A stretch of 8,912 nt of DNA from JANDLT01 sp041743485 (GTDB lineage: Bacteria; Acidobacteriota; Blastocatellia; Pyrinomonadales; Pyrinomonadaceae). A program made the position numbers and the translations under genes. The first letter of the stretch is position 1. Every line of letters starts with the position of its first letter. Positions 1 through 6,525 of this stretch are shown here, piece by piece. The notes under the pieces were generated by a model. That model was not told where the DNA came from, ran no database searches, and saw only the letters and a program-made list of their open reading frames with translations. The stretch is from contig JBGTMR010000262.1 in assembly GCA_041743485.1 (NCBI GenBank), forward strand, positions 1 to 8,912. The letters are read 5' to 3'.

Positions 1-1
1 C

Positions 2-109
2 CAAGCAATCAACGACTACTATCAAACAACGAAGCAGCACACGGTCAACTTTCTTGAGAAGTTCGGGTATGGCTGGAGTAACGGAAGGCTCTATGCGCTA
101 TCCGGGTAA
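2..109 (+). CDS. 3' end of an unidentified protein (partial, enters from left edge)
   Basis: A plus-strand frame is open from the left edge to a TAA at 107-109 and encodes about 35 residues ending in FGYGWSNGRLYALSG. The composition (many aromatic residues, no low-complexity run) reads like the C-terminus of a real globular protein, but I do not recognise the family. Its last 65 bases lie antisense to the 3' end of the minus-strand ORF that ends at 45. The final residues of that ORF may therefore be read-through into this gene's DNA rather than its own original C-terminus. Only the tail is visible, so existence as a gene is moderately likely and function is unknown. Confidence 0.4.
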   Translation, partial: QAINDYYQTTKQHTVNFLEKFGYGWSNGRLYALSG

Positions 110-1637
110 GAATCCACTTCTTGGTGTGCGCGGCATATAGCTCGCCTAGAAGGTCGTCATACGCACGCCGAAGCTCAGATAAGCTTTCGCGCAAATTTCT
201 GAAGAAGCGATCAACGTCATCCGAGTCTTGCATGTCGGACGGGGTGAACGGCTCAAGTCCACACGCTTGGGGCAGTTGGGTGAACAACAGTTTGTCGGGT
301 TCACGCGCGTCGAAGAGACACTGCCGCACCCGCGTTGTCGTTTCGCGTAGCCGTTGCGTGTTCTTCGTGTATGCCGGAAGGCTTGTAGCGAACCGGGTCA
401 GAGGTCGCACGACCGTTAAGAGGTTCATTTTCTCGCTGGCGAACCCTTCCGGTTTTTGCAAGATCACGTCGGCGAAACGCTTCAACACGGTTTCGCGCAC
501 TCCTGCGACGCGACACCTCTGAAGCTGAAATTTCTCCGGCGTTTTGATTAACCGCTCGAAGATGGGATTTGAAAGCGATGGCACGAATGAGCCTTGCTCA
601 TAGAGCGCGACTTCCGTGTCGAAGTGGAGCAACGCCGCGCAGAGCAGCACGGGTAAGAGTCCGCTCTTCATCCCGTATGGCGCATCACTCAAAAGTTCAA
701 ATAGTTCGCCGACGGTGCGGCGTTCAATCTCGGTTTCAGTGAGGAAGCCATCAATCGCTTGCCACGCGGCGACGATGCCGGGGTCGGCGTCTGCCTTCGG
801 CGGAACATATCCCCAACGTCCATCCTCTTCACGATGCAGGCCAGTCTCTTGCAGCAGCGAGAAATACATGCTGACGTGCGGAGGAAACCCTTCAATTCCG
901 AGGGTCCGTTTATCGCCGCTCGTAAGCATGGCAGACAGCAGTTCACGCCTCGCCGATGCAGCGGAAGATGAAATCTGACGCCGGTTAATTAGCTCATTAC
1001 GCAAGATGGGAGTCTTCGAGAACACCTTATCGCAAACGTCCGAAAGGTACTCCTGTAACATTCGCCCTGAAGAAACTGCGGCGCGCTCACCTCCGCGAAA
1101 CCATGAGCATTCAACGCTCGAAGCAGATGGACTCAGGAAGGCTTGCAATGCCTGTTCGACGGAGGCTTCGCTGTGCGACATATACGCTTGTAATTCGCCG
1201 CGAGCCGCACGGTCTCCTTCGAGTTCCGGCGTGTTGTCCTGCACCCACTTTGAGCAAGCAACCTCGAAGATAGTTTCGCGTAAGCCTTCCGTCTCTTGCG
1301 GAATGGCGAGGATGACCTGCGGCAGATTCGCTATTGCGGAGGTTGCCGCTTTACTCATGACCGACTGCAACTCGTCAGCGTTCAAGGTGATGGCGTAGAG
1401 GATGCGTCCGTCCGCATCGCCGAGCGGCTCGCTTGCGATTGTCTCTAAGTTAGTCGCGTCAACGTAGCGGACATCGAAATAACGGAGTGTCCCGGTCTGT
1501 AACGAGTGCCGACGCGCGACAACAGGGCGGAGTCGGAAATGTTTGGTGAGGCTCGTTGCGAGCGATTCGTTTGGGTCTATCTGAGCACGCGCCTCCTGCA
1601 AACGCGCTTCGACATCAATATCGCTTCCTTCCCACAA
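45..1637 (-). CDS. Large protein fragment of unknown function, probably 5'-truncated
   Basis: This 530-codon frame opens at a TTG (1637) and ends at a TGA (45-47). No ATG or GTG lies upstream in frame. The frame stays open to a stop at 1722-1724, and residues just before the TTG (RRYNDAFS, then LWEGSDIDVEARLQEA) read as continuing protein. The true N-terminus therefore seems to be missing rather than to start here. There is no Walker A or B motif, signal peptide or membrane segment. A recognisable stretch around residues 325-365 (LLPVLLCAALLHFDTEVALY, then GSFVPSLSNPIFERLI) is moderately hydrophobic and helical. From memory, this style of sequence follows the ATPase part of very large P-loop proteins found in accessory and defence islands, but I cannot name the family, so this is weak inference. 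The upstream end coincides with a MITE-like element at 1685-1812, and the last 20 or so residues overlap another gene antisense. It could be a gene remnant at both ends. Confidence 0.6.
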   Translation of the reverse strand: MWEGSDIDVEARLQEARAQIDPNESLATSLTKHFRLRPVVARRHSLQTGTLRYFDVRYVDATNLETIASEPLGDADGRILYAITLNADELQSVMSKAATSAIANLPQVILAIPQETEGLRETIFEVACSKWVQDNTPELEGDRAARGELQAYMSHSEASVEQALQAFLSPSASSVECSWFRGGERAAVSSGRMLQEYLSDVCDKVFSKTPILRNELINRRQISSSAASARRELLSAMLTSGDKRTLGIEGFPPHVSMYFSLLQETGLHREEDGRWGYVPPKADADPGIVAAWQAIDGFLTETEIERRTVGELFELLSDAPYGMKSGLLPVLLCAALLHFDTEVALYEQGSFVPSLSNPIFERLIKTPEKFQLQRCRVAGVRETVLKRFADVILQKPEGFASEKMNLLTVVRPLTRFATSLPAYTKNTQRLRETTTRVRQCLFDAREPDKLLFTQLPQACGLEPFTPSDMQDSDDVDRFFRNLRESLSELRRAYDDLLGELYAAHTKKWILTRIAHRAFRYSSHTRTSQES

Positions 1638-1684
1638 ACTGAACGCATCATTGTAGCGGCGGTAAGTAGTAACCTGCCGACGCG

Positions 1685-1812
1685 CTAAATCAGACCATAT
1701 GACATTGGCACACAGCGTTTTTTAGCCATTGCAGGATAAGCCAATAAACATCGAAGTCAAAAGCATAGCGTCTTATTTGGGCTGTGTATCAATCTTGTAA
1801 GGTCTGATTTAG
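1685..1812. mobile_element. MITE-like element with 12-bp perfect terminal inverted repeats
   Basis: The left end CTAAATCAGACC (1685-1696) is the exact reverse complement of the right end GGTCTGATTTAG (1801-1812). Similarity continues inward to 1717 and 1780, including the shared motif ATTG followed two bases later by ACACAGC, so each arm is about 33 bp with some mismatches. The element is 128 bp long, AT-richer than the flanking genes, and has no ORF of its own. If the TA at 1686-1687 and at 1810-1811 is the target duplication, the repeat is AATCAGACC and the element would resemble non-autonomous IS630/Tc1-mariner derivatives; that family assignment is a guess. The interior also carries the stop codon (1722-1724) that closes the minus-strand frame of the neighbouring fragment. 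Confidence 0.7.
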
Positions 1813-2241
1813 TGAAAATACAAAATTCGATGTGATGGAAGCCAAGCGCCATAGACTACCGGACGTTGAAGACGAATAAAAAAACATTGAGTGGGTTTCC
1901 TTATCGGGACGAATAAGTGAGGTGGATTTTTCAACAAAGCAAAACTGTGATTCATCTATTAACGCCGGAAGAGATTAAAAATTGGCTCATGCAAAACTAG
2001 GTTGTGTTGGTATTTTGGAAGGCGGTTGGTTTTCGTGCAGATTTAGCCGCGAATTAACACGAAAAGGAACACGAAACTCTTTATTCGTGTCTTTTGGTGC
2101 TGATTCGTGGCTGATGTTTTTGTCTTTTGAACATATCAGCACCGCCTAAAAATTTTAGACAAATTTCAGCATTCAAGGTTAAAAATCAACTTACGTTACC
2201 GGAAGCCTCGCAAATTTCCGCGCACAGGTTCCCCTCAATTC
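1813..2241. other. Intergenic region, AT-rich, no intact gene
   Basis: No complete gene is visible in these 429 bases. A plus-strand frame from 1836 to the TAG at 1998-2000 reads like protein (for example VIHLLTPEEIKNWLMQN at its end) but is broken by a TAA at 1914-1916 and has no good start. It may be a decayed gene remnant. A hairpin repeat occupies 2044-2113. A short palindrome CTAAAAATTTTAG lies at 2146-2158, about 85 bp before the sigma-factor start, where a promoter or operator could sit. I see no convincing -35/-10 pair for the ECF gene. Confidence 0.5.
2044..2113. repeat. Hairpin repeat built on the word CACGAAT / ATTCGTG
   Basis: Two arms, 2044-2075 and 2084-2113, are near-complementary (about 25 of 30 positions, one 2-nt bulge) around an 8-nt loop. 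Within the arms the words ATTCGTG and CACGAA recur with small spacing. There is no coding content and no U-tract, so this is more likely a dispersed palindromic intergenic repeat than a terminator. It lies between the MITE-flanked decayed region and the ECF sigma-factor gene. Confidence 0.65.
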
Positions 2242-2814
2242 ATGTCGTCGCAGCCCGACATCACACGGCTTCTCAACGAAGCGAACACCGGAAATCGCGC
2301 GTCACCCGACCGTCTGCTTCCTCTCGTCTATGCGGAGTTGCGTTCAATCGCCGAGCGTTCTCTGCGCGGCGAAAATCCGAATCACACTTTGCAGCCCACC
2401 GCTCTCGTCAACGAAGCTTACCTGCGGCTTGTTGATCAACATTCGGTTGATTGGACGAACCGCGCGCAATTCTTCGGCATCGCTTCCGAGATGATGCGGC
2501 GGATTCTGGTCAACTACGCGCAAGCCCGTCACGCCGAAAAACGCGGCGGATATGCGACGCATCTCGCGCTTGACGAAGCCGTGAGTTTTTACAACAAACC
2601 CGATCTCGACGTGCTTCGACTCGATGAAACACTGACACGCCTCGCCGTACTTGACCCGCGCCAAAGCCGCATCGTCGAATTACGGTTCTTCGGCGGACTT
2701 TCGATTGAAAAAACGGCGGAAGTCATGGAACTTTCGCCCGCCACCCTCAAACGCGAATGGCGCACCGCGAAAGCATGGCTCCACAGCCGTCTCACAAACG
2801 CGAGTCCCGATTAG
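2242..2814 (+). CDS. ECF-type RNA polymerase sigma factor (TIGR02999/ECF_SF-like)
   Basis: A complete 190-residue protein of the usual length for this group. It would bind core RNA polymerase and direct it to a limited set of promoters. The sigma-2 region spans about residues 27-105: LVYAELRSIAERSLRG, then LQPTALVNEAYLRL, then FFGIASEMMRRILVNYA with the basic stretch HAEKRGG. The sigma-4 helix-turn-helix spans about 135-185, with LDPRQSRIVELRFFGGLS followed by IEKTAEVMELSPATLKREW. The LQPTALVNEAYLRL motif is typical of the acidobacterial and planctomycete ECF group whose genes sit beside Ser/Thr kinases. The ATG at 2242 fits the normal N-terminus, but only a weak purine-rich site precedes it. 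The gene is followed after 15 nt by the kinase remnant, with which it would normally be co-transcribed. No anti-sigma gene is present. Confidence 0.93.
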   Translation: MSSQPDITRLLNEANTGNRASPDRLLPLVYAELRSIAERSLRGENPNHTLQPTALVNEAYLRLVDQHSVDWTNRAQFFGIASEMMRRILVNYAQARHAEKRGGYATHLALDEAVSFYNKPDLDVLRLDETLTRLAVLDPRQSRIVELRFFGGLSIEKTAEVMELSPATLKREWRTAKAWLHSRLTNASPD

Positions 2815-2829
2815 TTTCAAGAAAATTAT

Positions 2830-3411
2830 ATGAACGCAGAGACTTTAACGCCCGAACGCTGGCGCGAGGTGAAGCGTGTCTTTGAATTGGCAATCGAACT
2901 TCAGGGCGACGAGCGCGAACGCATTCTCGCCGTGTCGTGTGCGGACGATGCGGAAATGCGCCGCGAAGTCGAGCGGATGATTATTGCCGACGAAGCCGCG
3001 CAGACGTTCATGGAACATCCGGCGGTCAGCCTTTCGGAACTCGCCCACGCGATGGAAGAGACCGACGCCGTGAACATTATCGGGCGTCGCATCGGGGTGT
3101 ACAAAGTCACAAGTGAAATCGGGCGCGGCGGAATGGGGGCGGTGTATCTCGCCGAACGAGACGATGACGAATACCGGAAGCGCGTCGCCGTCAAACTCAT
3201 CAAGCGCGGCATGGACACCGATTACGTCTTGCGCTGCTTTCGTCTCGAACGCCAGATACTCGCCGGATTGGAACATCCAAATATCGCGCGTTTGTTGGAC
3301 GGCGGCGTGACGGAACAGGGGCTGCCGTTCTTCGCTATGGAGTACGTCGAAGGAGTTTCGATTCTCGATTATGCCGACGCGAATCAGCTTACAGATTGTG
3401 AACGGAGATGA
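2830..3411 (+). CDS. Ser/Thr protein kinase, N-terminal fragment (truncated, catalytically incomplete)
   Basis: The 193-residue product begins with the helical leader seen in acidobacterial kinases (LTPERWREVKRVFELAIEL, with REVERMI further on) and then the first lobe of a Hanks-type kinase. Visible motifs are the glycine loop IGRGGMGAVY (about residues 97-106), the ATP-anchoring lysine in VAVKLIKRG (K122), the helix-C glutamate in RLERQIL (E140), and the hinge FFAMEYVEGVSILDY (about 168-181). The protein stops at residue 193 (TGA 3409-3411), before the HRD catalytic loop, the DFG motif and all of the C-lobe. Intact relatives run to many hundreds of residues, with a transmembrane segment and TPRs. 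It cannot phosphorylate substrates in this form, though it might still fold or bind ATP. Together with the TPR tail at 3408-3798 it is best read as one kinase gene with a large internal deletion. Its start lies 15 nt after the sigma-factor stop, so the two were probably an operon. Confidence 0.85.
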   Translation: MNAETLTPERWREVKRVFELAIELQGDERERILAVSCADDAEMRREVERMIIADEAAQTFMEHPAVSLSELAHAMEETDAVNIIGRRIGVYKVTSEIGRGGMGAVYLAERDDDEYRKRVAVKLIKRGMDTDYVLRCFRLERQILAGLEHPNIARLLDGGVTEQGLPFFAMEYVEGVSILDYADANQLTDCERR

Positions 3412-3798
3412 TGAGCCGTCCGCCCGCGCCCGCCCGTACACGCTTCTATTTCGCCGAGACTCACACGCTGCTCGCCGAAGTCCTATTAAAGAAAGGCGAC
3501 GCGGGCGGCGCGCTCACCGAATGCGAAGAAGCGTTGCCGGTTTATGAAATTCTCGTCGCGGAAGACGTGACGAACGCCGATTACCGCCGCTCCTTGGCGA
3601 ACGCGCTGTTCATCGGGGCGCAAGCGGAAATGAAATTCGCCGCCAATCGTCAAGTCGAACGTCTGCGCCACGCGCGAACTCTTCGCACGCAGTTACGCGA
3701 CGTACACAGAGTTGCGCGACAAAAACACGCTCGGCGGCGCGTACCGCGAACGCCCCGAAGAAATTCACAAATGCGATCTCGCGCTCGCAGAAAATTGA
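3408..3798 (+). pseudogene. TPR C-terminal tail of the same Ser/Thr kinase, with a frameshift
   Basis: The frame starting at 3408 encodes a TPR-like segment: FAETHTLLAEVLLKKGDAGG, then ALTECEEALPVYEILVAEDV, then NADYRRSLANALFIGAQAEM. This is the kind of C-terminal region that follows the kinase and membrane segment in acidobacterial kinases. At about 3672-3676 the reading must skip one base. The family-like ending ELFARSYATYTELRDKN, then GAYRERPEEIHKCDLALAEN, continues in the next frame (from about 3676) to the TGA at 3796-3798. That last frame is the same as that of the upstream kinase fragment. The unshifted frame runs on to 4007 through the palindrome and antisense to msrA, with an arginine-rich nonsense tail, so I do not accept that extension. 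There is no proper start or ribosome site. This is a remnant, not an independent gene. Confidence 0.75.
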
Positions 3799-3823
3799 AG
3801 CGATTTTTGTTTGCCGATAACTA

Positions 3824-3873
3824 TAAAGGCGCATCCCCGTCGTTGAAATTTCAACGACGGGGATGCGCCTTTA
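3824..3873. terminator. 50-bp perfect palindrome, probable bidirectional terminator
   Basis: The arms 3824-3848 and 3849-3873 are exact reverse complements (25 bp each, no spacer; centre AAATTT). The stem contains the GC-rich core GGCGCATCCCCGTCG. Each strand leaves the stem through GCGCCTTTA, a very short T run. It lies 26 bp after the kinase-tail stop and 22 bp before the msrA stop, between convergent genes, which is the place for a shared terminator. The length and perfection of the stem are unusual for a simple terminator. Confidence 0.7.
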
Positions 3874-3894
3874 CACGTAATTTGAACAATACTT

Positions 3895-4371
3895 TTAACC
3901 GACGTGACAACTCGCCAGTCCGCGTTTTTCCAAGTATTTCTGGTGATAATCTTCGGCGCGGTAGAACGTGTCTGCCTGAACGATTTCCGTCACAACGGGA
4001 CGTTTGAAGCGTCCTTCAGTGTTGAGTTTTTCAATCGTCGCGCGGGCAATCTGTTCCTGTTCCGGCGTGTAATAAAAAATCGCGGAACGATATTGCGTTC
4101 CCGTATCAGGACCCTGACGGTTTAACTGAGTCGGATCATGGTTCTCAAAAAACACATTAAGTAAGTCTTGATACGAAATGCGTTCGGAATCGAAAACGAC
4201 GTGAACGACTTCGGCGTGACCTGTGGTGTCGGTACAAACTTCCCTGTATGTCGGGTTGGCGGTCTTTCCGCCCATGTATCCGACTGCGGTTTCGGTGACC
4301 CCCTTGGTTTGACCAAGGGCAACTTCGACGCCCCAGAAGCATCCCGCTCCGAATGTGGCTTGTTGAATCAT
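3895..4371 (-). CDS. msrA: Peptide-methionine (S)-S-oxide reductase MsrA
   Basis: This 158-residue cytosolic enzyme reduces methionine-S-sulfoxide, free or in proteins, and repairs oxidative damage using thioredoxin. The N-terminal signature GAGCFWGVE carries the catalytic Cys at position 11. Also visible are the conserved GYMGG (31-35), PTYREVCTDTTGHAEVV (40-56) with the acid-base glutamate E54, DPTQLNRQGPDTGTQYRSAI (79-98) and EDYHQKYL (140-147). C155, close to the C-terminus, is a likely resolving cysteine. I chose the ATG at 4371 over an in-frame start at 4524. The family begins right there, AAAGGA lies at a good distance upstream (about 4381-4386), and the upstream 51 codons are translated repeat DNA. 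Length is normal for a short MsrA. It lies downstream of rpoD in the same orientation, 159 bp away. No msrB is visible. Confidence 0.96.
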   Translation of the reverse strand: MIQQATFGAGCFWGVEVALGQTKGVTETAVGYMGGKTANPTYREVCTDTTGHAEVVHVVFDSERISYQDLLNVFFENHDPTQLNRQGPDTGTQYRSAIFYYTPEQEQIARATIEKLNTEGRFKRPVVTEIVQADTFYRAEDYHQKYLEKRGLASCHVG

Positions 4372-4385
4372 CGGTATGAATCCTT

Positions 4386-4531
4386 TGTAAATAGTGAATA
4401 GTGAATGGTAAATGGAAAAGACAGGCTGTTCTTCCATTGCTTCGGGCAAGTGCTTGGCGAACGTCAGTGACGAATAGTAAACAGTGAAAGGTAAATGGTA
4501 GAAAGCAGTTTTTCTATTTACCATTCACTTC
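4386..4531. repeat. Interspersed GTGAATGGTAAATGG-type repeats and hairpins between rpoD and msrA
   Basis: The words TAGTGAA and GGTAAATGG recur: TAGTGAATAGTGAATGGTAA at about 4391-4410, a variant CAGTGAAAGGTAAATGG at about 4482-4498, and the inverted copy CTATTTACCATTCACTT at 4515-4531. The last two form a stem around a short loop starting at the rpoD stop codon, and could help end rpoD transcription. A separate imperfect hairpin with AATGGAA and TTCCATT ends lies at about 4411-4438. The region is in frame with msrA by chance and gives a false N-terminal extension. Confidence 0.6.
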
Positions 4532-6273
4532 TAAGTGCGCGTTTGATTTGTCAATTCGACAAACTCTTTGAGCAAACGTGCGCGTGACGGGTGGCGCAAT
4601 TTACGAAGGGCTTTGGCTTCGATTTGGCGTATGCGTTCGCGCGTCACGGCGAAGCTTTGCCCGACTTGCTCCAACGTGTGTTCTTCGCCCGTTCCGGTCA
4701 AGCCGAAACGAAGCTTTATTACTTTTTCTTCACGCGGTGAAAGCGTGGCGAGAACATCGTCGGCGATTTGTCGCAAGTTCAAGGCGACGACGGCATCGGC
4801 GGGGTTCGTCGTCATCGTGTCTTCGATAAACTCACCGATGGACGAACCGGCATCTTCACCGATGGGCGTTTCAAGTGAAATCGGTTCTTGCGACATCTTG
4901 AGAATCTGGCGCACCTTCGACGCCGTGATGCCCATCCGGTTGGCGATTTCGTCGTTCGTCGGTTCGCGCCCGTATTCCTGAACGAGGGCGCGCGAAGTCG
5001 AACGCAAACGATTGATGGTTTCAATCATATGTACGGGGATACGAATCGTGCGCGCTTGGTCGGCAATCGCGCGCGTGATTGCCTGACGTATCCACCACGT
5101 CGCGTAAGTCGAAAACTTATAACCGCGCCGCCACTCGAATTTATCAACGGCTTTCATCAAACCGATGTTGCCTTCTTGAATTAAATCCAAAAACTGCAAA
5201 CCGCGATTCGTGTATTTCTTGGCGATGGAGACGACAAGGCGCAGGTTGGCTTCCGTCAGTTCGTGTTTCGCCTGTCCGGTTTCGGCTTCACCGATGACGA
5301 CCATCTGGTGCGAACGCTTGAGTTCGGCAATCGAAACATGATGCGTAATTTCGATGTTGCGAAGCGCGCGCTTAGCGTTGGTGATGTGTTGCTTGTGCGA
5401 TTTTTCGGTTTCCGGCTTGAGCGTTCTGCCCTTCAGTTTGTCGGTGTAGCGCGACACTTCACGCTCCGCAGTACGGACTTCAAGATGCACTTTCGCAATC
5501 GAATCAATTAAACGCCCGCGCGTGTACTCCTTCGGGTTGAGGCTTTTGATTTCGCGTGCTATTTCGATTCGCAGACGCGCGAGTTTCCTACGCATCTTGA
5601 CGATTTTGTTTGCCGCGCGGGTGTTCTTCGGCGTGGGTTCGGCAAGCAGTGATTCGTAAAGTTTGAGAGCCGCTTTGAATTGAGTGCGGATATTGCCGAC
5701 GCCTTCGAGCGTCCACTTCAAGTACTCTTCCGCCTTTTCGTCTGCTTCGAGTGATTCGGCTTGTTCGGCTTGGTCTGCGAACACGACGACATCACGTATG
5801 CCGAGCGTTCCGGCTTCGAGTTCATCAGCGATGCGAAGCATTTCCATAACGCCAATCGGTGAGCGTGTGACGGCTTTATTTGCCTTTAATTGCCCGCGTT
5901 CGATGCGTTGCGCGATGGCGACTTCGCTGGAGCGCGTGAGGAGCGGCGTCGTCCCCATCTCGCGCAGATAAACGCGAATCGGGTCGCTGCCGCGTTCCAT
6001 CTCGCCCGCCGAAAGGTCTAAATCGTCTTCCGGGACAACAGCGTCGGTGGCGGTGACGGTTGCCGCTTCGTCTATGCTTTCTTCTTCACCGTCAACGCTG
6101 GTCGCGTCTTTGATGCGGTCGAGAACATTGTCAATTTCATCGGATGAGATTGATGCCCGTTCGGAAACCGCACTCAAAACATCCGCCGGAATGTAGCCTT
6201 CTTCTTCGTCATTTTCCGGGACTAAAAGCTTCAGTCCGCTTTCTTCTTCGTCATACACGTCGTTTATGTTCAT
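4531..6273 (-). CDS. rpoD: Primary RNA polymerase sigma factor RpoD (sigma-70)
   Basis: This 580-residue housekeeping sigma factor recruits core RNA polymerase to most promoters. The N-terminus to about residue 95 is acidic and region 1.1-like. Region 1.2 follows at about 97-128 (DPIRVYLREMGTTPLLTR). A non-conserved charged, helical insert of roughly 200 residues comes next. Region 2 spans about 337-416, with ANLRLVVSIAKKYTNRGLQF, then DLIQEGNIGLMKAVDKFEWR, then GYKFSTYATWWIRQAITRAI, which holds the -10-recognising residues. Region 3 (about 417-495) includes the loop SLETPIGEDAGSSIGEFIED. Region 4 (about 505-570) ends with the -35-binding helix-turn-helix EQVGQSFAVTRERIRQIEAK. All core regions are intact, so it should be functional. 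The ATG at 6273 has AAAGG about 13 nt upstream, a loose ribosome site. rpoD is often next to dnaG; no dnaG is present here. The stop codon abuts the hairpin repeat at 4479-4531. Confidence 0.97.
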   Translation of the reverse strand: MNINDVYDEEESGLKLLVPENDEEEGYIPADVLSAVSERASISSDEIDNVLDRIKDATSVDGEEESIDEAATVTATDAVVPEDDLDLSAGEMERGSDPIRVYLREMGTTPLLTRSSEVAIAQRIERGQLKANKAVTRSPIGVMEMLRIADELEAGTLGIRDVVVFADQAEQAESLEADEKAEEYLKWTLEGVGNIRTQFKAALKLYESLLAEPTPKNTRAANKIVKMRRKLARLRIEIAREIKSLNPKEYTRGRLIDSIAKVHLEVRTAEREVSRYTDKLKGRTLKPETEKSHKQHITNAKRALRNIEITHHVSIAELKRSHQMVVIGEAETGQAKHELTEANLRLVVSIAKKYTNRGLQFLDLIQEGNIGLMKAVDKFEWRRGYKFSTYATWWIRQAITRAIADQARTIRIPVHMIETINRLRSTSRALVQEYGREPTNDEIANRMGITASKVRQILKMSQEPISLETPIGEDAGSSIGEFIEDTMTTNPADAVVALNLRQIADDVLATLSPREEKVIKLRFGLTGTGEEHTLEQVGQSFAVTRERIRQIEAKALRKLRHPSRARLLKEFVELTNQTRT

Positions 6274-6525
6274 CTCTCAATCAAAACCTTTGCAAGCTAT
6301 AAAGTCGTTCTAGTCGGAACTCGGCACGAGGAATGCTCATCCAATCAACCAAACAATCCAACAGGTATTTAGTCAAACTCAAGACGTTAGATGTTGCTTG
6401 TGGTGGAAAAGGTCACAGCCCGCGCAGAGAAAAGTTGGTAATGTTAAGCCTATTTAATGGAAAACACCAACCCGCGTAAATATGTACGGTGTTGAATACG
6501 TTAGAAAACGGGTTAAGTTTTAGAA
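6274..6525. other. Divergent intergenic region between rpoD and the ATP-grasp gene
   Basis: This non-coding stretch should hold the rpoD promoter (minus strand) and the promoter of the 6683 gene (plus strand). A possible plus-strand pair is TTGAAT (6492-6497), a 16-bp spacer and TAAGTT (6514-6519), which would start transcription near the hairpin element at 6526. This is only a weak match. I see no convincing pair upstream of rpoD and no ORF worth calling. Confidence 0.35.

Noticed and set aside
2845..3441. Minus-strand 198-codon ORF opposite the kinase fragment
   Set aside because: It is the antisense of a clear kinase lobe; its length comes from codon bias, with no domain-like pattern.
3799..4007. 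Continuation of the TPR-tail frame beyond 3798
   Set aside because: It runs through the palindrome and antisense to msrA with an arginine-rich, family-unlike sequence. It exists only because of the frameshift at about 3672-3676.
4372..4524. N-terminal extension of MsrA from an upstream in-frame ATG at 4524
   Set aside because: The 51 extra codons are translated repeat DNA. The family start and a good ribosome site point to 4371.
4386..4531. CRISPR array
   Set aside because: The words are short, variable and in both orientations. There is no constant repeat length, no regular spacer and no cas gene.
4568..5971. Several plus-strand ORFs antisense to rpoD (for example 4568-4981, 5684-5971)
   Set aside because: These are mirror frames of a strongly conserved coding sequence; none resembles a known protein.
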